Shown here: piece by piece, positions 61,047 through 64,000 of the stretch
Numbering within the stretch: the stretch's first letter is position 1
Layout of the letters: every line of letters starts with the position of its first letter
Source of the DNA: Pristionchus mayeri
Lineage: Eukaryota; Nematoda; Chromadorea; Rhabditida; Neodiplogasteridae
NCBI GenBank assembly: GCA_036245805.1
Contig: BTRK01000006.1
Location: 45,965,257-46,029,256, forward strand
Length of the DNA stretch: 64,000 bases
Direction: 5' to 3'
Notes under the pieces: model-generated
Told to the model about the DNA's origin: nothing
Database searches by the model: none
What the model saw: only the letters and a program-made list of their open reading frames with translations
Program-made: the position numbers and the translations under genes

Positions 61047-61639
61047 GAGGGCACATAGTGAACGAATCGGAGTATATTTTGGGGAAAAACGCGCTCATGT
61101 GGAGAAAGGAAAGGTGAATTCCGGGTCAATTCTTCATCCTTCTCGAGATCAAAGAGCATCTCAAGCATGTAAGCAGGTTTCGTAAACCTGGCGAAACATA
61201 CTAGGAAAATAGAAGACACATTTTTTGAAATGCGTTTTGAAAAACTATGTCTTCTATGTTATAGAAGACTGTTCATTTCCGAGATCCGGAGGCTATGTCT
61301 TCTACGAAATAGAAGACTCATTTTTTGAAATGAATTTTGAGAAACTGTGTCTTCTACTTTTGAGCCTGGCGAAACATACTAGGAAAATAGAAGACATATT
61401 TTTCAAAATCTGTTTTTAAAAAATTTTTCTTGAAAGTGATCTGATAGATCAAAGATCAGGCTGGACATGATAACAACATCATTTACACTGACTTATATAT
61501 CGGGATAACTGAAAGAAGAAGAGAAAGACTCCGAGCCCATCTCTATCCATGTTACACACATAGAGAGTGATATGAGAGATCAACGATCAATCTTTACATG
61601 ATAACAACAGAATCTTGATACATTTATCATAGAACGTAA

Positions 61640-61743
61640 TTGTTGGCTCCGCCTAAGCAGAGCCTTTCCAAAATTTCGGTATAAAGGCCACGTCATTCAA
61701 CGAGCCAGATCGAATCTTTACCTCAAACTTGGGTAATTAAACC
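61640..61743 (-). ncRNA. SL1: SL1 RNA gene, unit 35
   Basis: Canonical; CCCCC/CTTAACTC upstream type with class A minisatellite. Confidence 0.96.
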
Positions 61744-62441
61744 GAAGATGATTTTGGCGCCATGCAAACACCGCATTGTTGCCCTCTGGACACCCTTGGT
61801 ACCACTATTTCCCCTTACCCAAATCAATTGATATTCGGTGAGATGACACCCAGCGAAGCATAGATGGCACACAAAAAAATTCACAAAGATCCGAGGTGGT
61901 CTACCTAAGTAAAAATACTTGCGAAAATTTCGAAAAATGAGTGAAAATTTTGAAGCTAGAGCCTCGCTTTTGCGCTCAAATCGTTCCCCCTATGCCCAAA
62001 TGCTCCCAAAAATGACCTTAACTCATACCGTCAACTTTGAACTGTGAGCTTTCGGAAGTTACATAACTTCGCGGCCTAGCCGCGAGACCCGCAGCCTTGC
62101 AGCCATAGTAGCGGCCTAGCCGCTACAGTAGCGGCCTAGCCGCCATAGTAGCGGCCTAGCCGCCAGAGCGGCGGCCTAGCCGCCAGAGCTGCAGCCTTGC
62201 AGCTATAGTGGCAGATCATCAACACACCTGCCGGATGATCCGTCCCATAGTGGTAGATCATCAACACACCTGACGGATGATCCGTCTACCATTCAACGGC
62301 ACGCATCTTACAGTATTCTTGCACTGGCAATGTGTGAGCAGAACTTCTGTCATTCACTACCTGAGCACTCTCTTAAATCCGGCGCTACTAGCGTGCATGC
62401 ATAGTGGCCCTAATATAAGCAGGTGACAATACTCATCCCTC

Positions 62442-62546
62442 GTTCATTCCAAATGAACATATACTAAAATTGGAACAATACAGAGAAGATTAGCATGGCC
62501 CCTGCGCAAGGATGACACGCAAATTCGTGAAGCGTTCCAAATTTTT
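62442..62546 (+). ncRNA. U6: U6 snRNA gene, unit 35
   Basis: Class A upstream; two 19-bp palindromes downstream. Last U6 gene in the window. Confidence 0.97.
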
Positions 62547-62722
62547 GCACTGTTTGATCACTCGCGACTAATTCGACGTCTTGCCGGAATATTCGGCAGT
62601 AGCCGGAATATTCGGCAGTTGCCGAACTCCTCGTCATTGTTATGAAAAAAAGCTGCAAAACATCATCTAATGCAGTTTAAAGATCAGAAGAATCCATAAG
62701 AGAGATCTGCAAAAAAGCAAAA

Positions 62723-62841
62723 TGCTTACAACACCCAGGATTCCCAAGCCGTCTCCGATCCAAGTACTAACTGGGCCCACCGTTGCTTAACTTGACAGAT
62801 CGGACGGGATGTCGTGTTCTCAACGGGGTATGGTCGTAAGC
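62723..62841 (-). rRNA. 5S: 5S rRNA gene, unit 36
   Basis: Unit 36 starts at 62669 and is cut by the window edge after 1332 bp. Confidence 0.97.
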
Positions 62842-63434
62842 GAGGGCACATAGTGAACGAATCGGAGTATATTTTGGGGAAAAACGCGCTCATGTGGAGA
62901 AAGGAAAGGTGAATTCCGGGTCAATTCTTCATCCTTCTCGAGATCAAAGAGCATCTCAAGCATGTAAGCAGGTTTCGTAAACCTGGCGAAACATACTAGG
63001 AAAATAGAAGACACATTTTTTGAAATGCGTTTTGAAAAACTATGTCTTCTATGTTATAGAAGACTGTTCATTTCCGAGATCCGGAGGCTATGTCTTCTAC
63101 GAAATAGAAGACTCATTTTTTGAAATGAATTTTGAGAAACTGTGTCTTCTACTTTTGAGCCTGGCGAAACATACTAGGAAAATAGAAGACATATTTTTCA
63201 AAATCTGTTTTTAAAAAATTTTTCTTGAAAGTGATCTGATAGATCAAAGATCAGGCTGGACATGATAACAACATCATTTACACTGACTTATATATCGGGA
63301 TAACTGAAAGAAGAAGAGAAAGACTCCGAGCCCATCTCTATCCATGTTACACACATAGAGAGTGATATGAGAGATCAACGATCAATCTTTACATGATAAC
63401 AACAGAATCTTGATACATTTATCATAGAACGTAA

Positions 63435-63538
63435 TTGTTGGCTCCGCCTAAGCAGAGCCTTTCCAAAATTTCGGTATAAAGGCCACGTCATTCAACGAGC
63501 CAGATCGAATCTTTACCTCAAACTTGGGTAATTAAACC
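63435..63538 (-). ncRNA. SL1: SL1 RNA gene, unit 36
   Basis: Canonical leader and Sm site. Its U6 partner lies beyond the window. Confidence 0.96.
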
Positions 63539-63864
63539 GAAGATGATTTTGGCGCCATGCAAACACCGCATTGTTGCCCTCTGGACACCCTTGGTACCAC
63601 TATTTCCCCTTACCCAAATCAATTGATATTCGGTGAGATGACACCCAGCGAAGCATAGATGGCACACAAAAAAATTCACAAAGATCCGAGGTGGTCTACC
63701 TAAGTAAAAATACTTGCGAAAATTTCGAAAAATGAGTGAAAATTTTGAAGCTAGAGCCTCGCTTTTGCGCTCAAATCGTTCCCCCTATGCCCAAATGCTC
63801 CCAAAAATGACCTTAACTCATACCGTCAACTTTGAACTGTGAGCTTTCGGAAGTTACATAACTT

Positions 63865-64000
63865 CGCGGCCTAGCCGCGAGACCCGCAGCCTTGCAGCCA
63901 TAGTAGCGGCCTAGCCGCTACAGTAGCGGCCTAGCCGCCATGGTAGCGGCCTAGCCGCCATAGTAGCGGCCTAGCCGCCAGAGCGGCGGCCTAGCCGCCA
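63865..64000. repeat. 20-bp dyad minisatellite, truncated by window end, unit 36
   Basis: Six intact dyads are visible, in the class B order (A-T-flanked copy, then ATGGT-spaced copy), before the sequence stops. Confidence 0.85.

Larger units (their letters stand above)
1..64000. repeat. Tandem array of 5S / SL1 / U6 gene cassettes (35 full units plus one partial)
   Basis: The same 1.75-1.81 kb sequence recurs head to tail from the first to the last base. Unit lengths in order are 1810, 1814, 1814, 1795, 1793, 1810 (four times), 1772, 1774, 1773 (five times), 1795, 1793 (nine times), 1753, 1773, 1773, 1793 (five times) and 1795 bp, then 1332 bp of unit 36; unit 10 is the 1772-bp one. Length differences come from a 20-bp minisatellite, a 42-bp hairpin element, a 19-bp palindrome and two 2-bp indels; substitutions are rare. 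No array edge, transposon or unique sequence is visible, so neither true copy number nor chromosomal position can be judged. Phase of the unit start is arbitrary. Confidence 0.98.

Noticed and set aside
1..64000. Plain satellite DNA or mobile-element array
   Set aside because: Each unit has three complete, recognisable RNA genes with their terminators or Sm site; I found no transposase, reverse transcriptase or terminal repeats.

Overview
The whole 64-kb window is one tandem array of a non-coding RNA gene cassette; I see no unique flanking DNA and no believable protein-coding gene. The repeat unit is 1753-1814 bp. There are 35 complete units and a 36th cut off by the right edge. With the first base of the window as unit start, units begin at 1, 1811, 3625, 5439, 7234, 9027, 10837, 12647, 14457, 16267, 18039, 19813, 21586, 23359, 25132, 26905, 28678, 30473, 32266, 34059, 35852, 37645, 39438, 41231, 43024, 44817, 46610, 48363, 50136, 51909, 53702, 55495, 57288, 59081, 60874 and 62669.

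Each unit carries three RNA genes: a 5S rRNA gene on the minus strand (unit offset about 55-173), a spliced-leader SL1 RNA gene on the minus strand (about 765-868) and a U6 snRNA gene on the plus strand (about 1565-1669). The SL1 leader is an exact match to the 22-nt leader of nematodes, and the 5S and U6 sequences are also nematode-like, so the organism is a nematode, most likely a chromadorean. Linkage of 5S and SL1 is known in Caenorhabditis and other nematodes. Here U6 joins them, so the array combines a ribosomal RNA with two RNAs that act in trans-splicing. 5S and SL1 point the same way, SL1 and U6 are head to head across about 700 bp, and U6 converges on the 5S gene of the next unit.

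The DNA between the genes is rich in short palindromes: a cluster of GTCTTCTA/TAGAAGAC inverted repeats between 5S and SL1, a 20-bp dyad minisatellite (GCGGC-CTA-GCCGC) and a 42-bp hairpin element between SL1 and U6, and a 19-bp palindrome downstream of U6. Copy numbers of these account for most unit length differences. Units fall into classes: A (five dyads, two 42-bp hairpins), B (seven dyads, one hairpin), C (six dyads, one hairpin) and D (unit 27; five dyads, one hairpin). Neighbouring units share private variants, and units 21-23 and 24-26 look like a three-unit higher-order duplication.

Two variant groups touch function: units 12-15 have a base change in the SL1 leader, and units 2 and 7-11 have an altered SL1 Sm site. 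Unit 1 has a base change in 5S. The U6 genes look identical by eye. All comparisons were made by eye, without alignment software.
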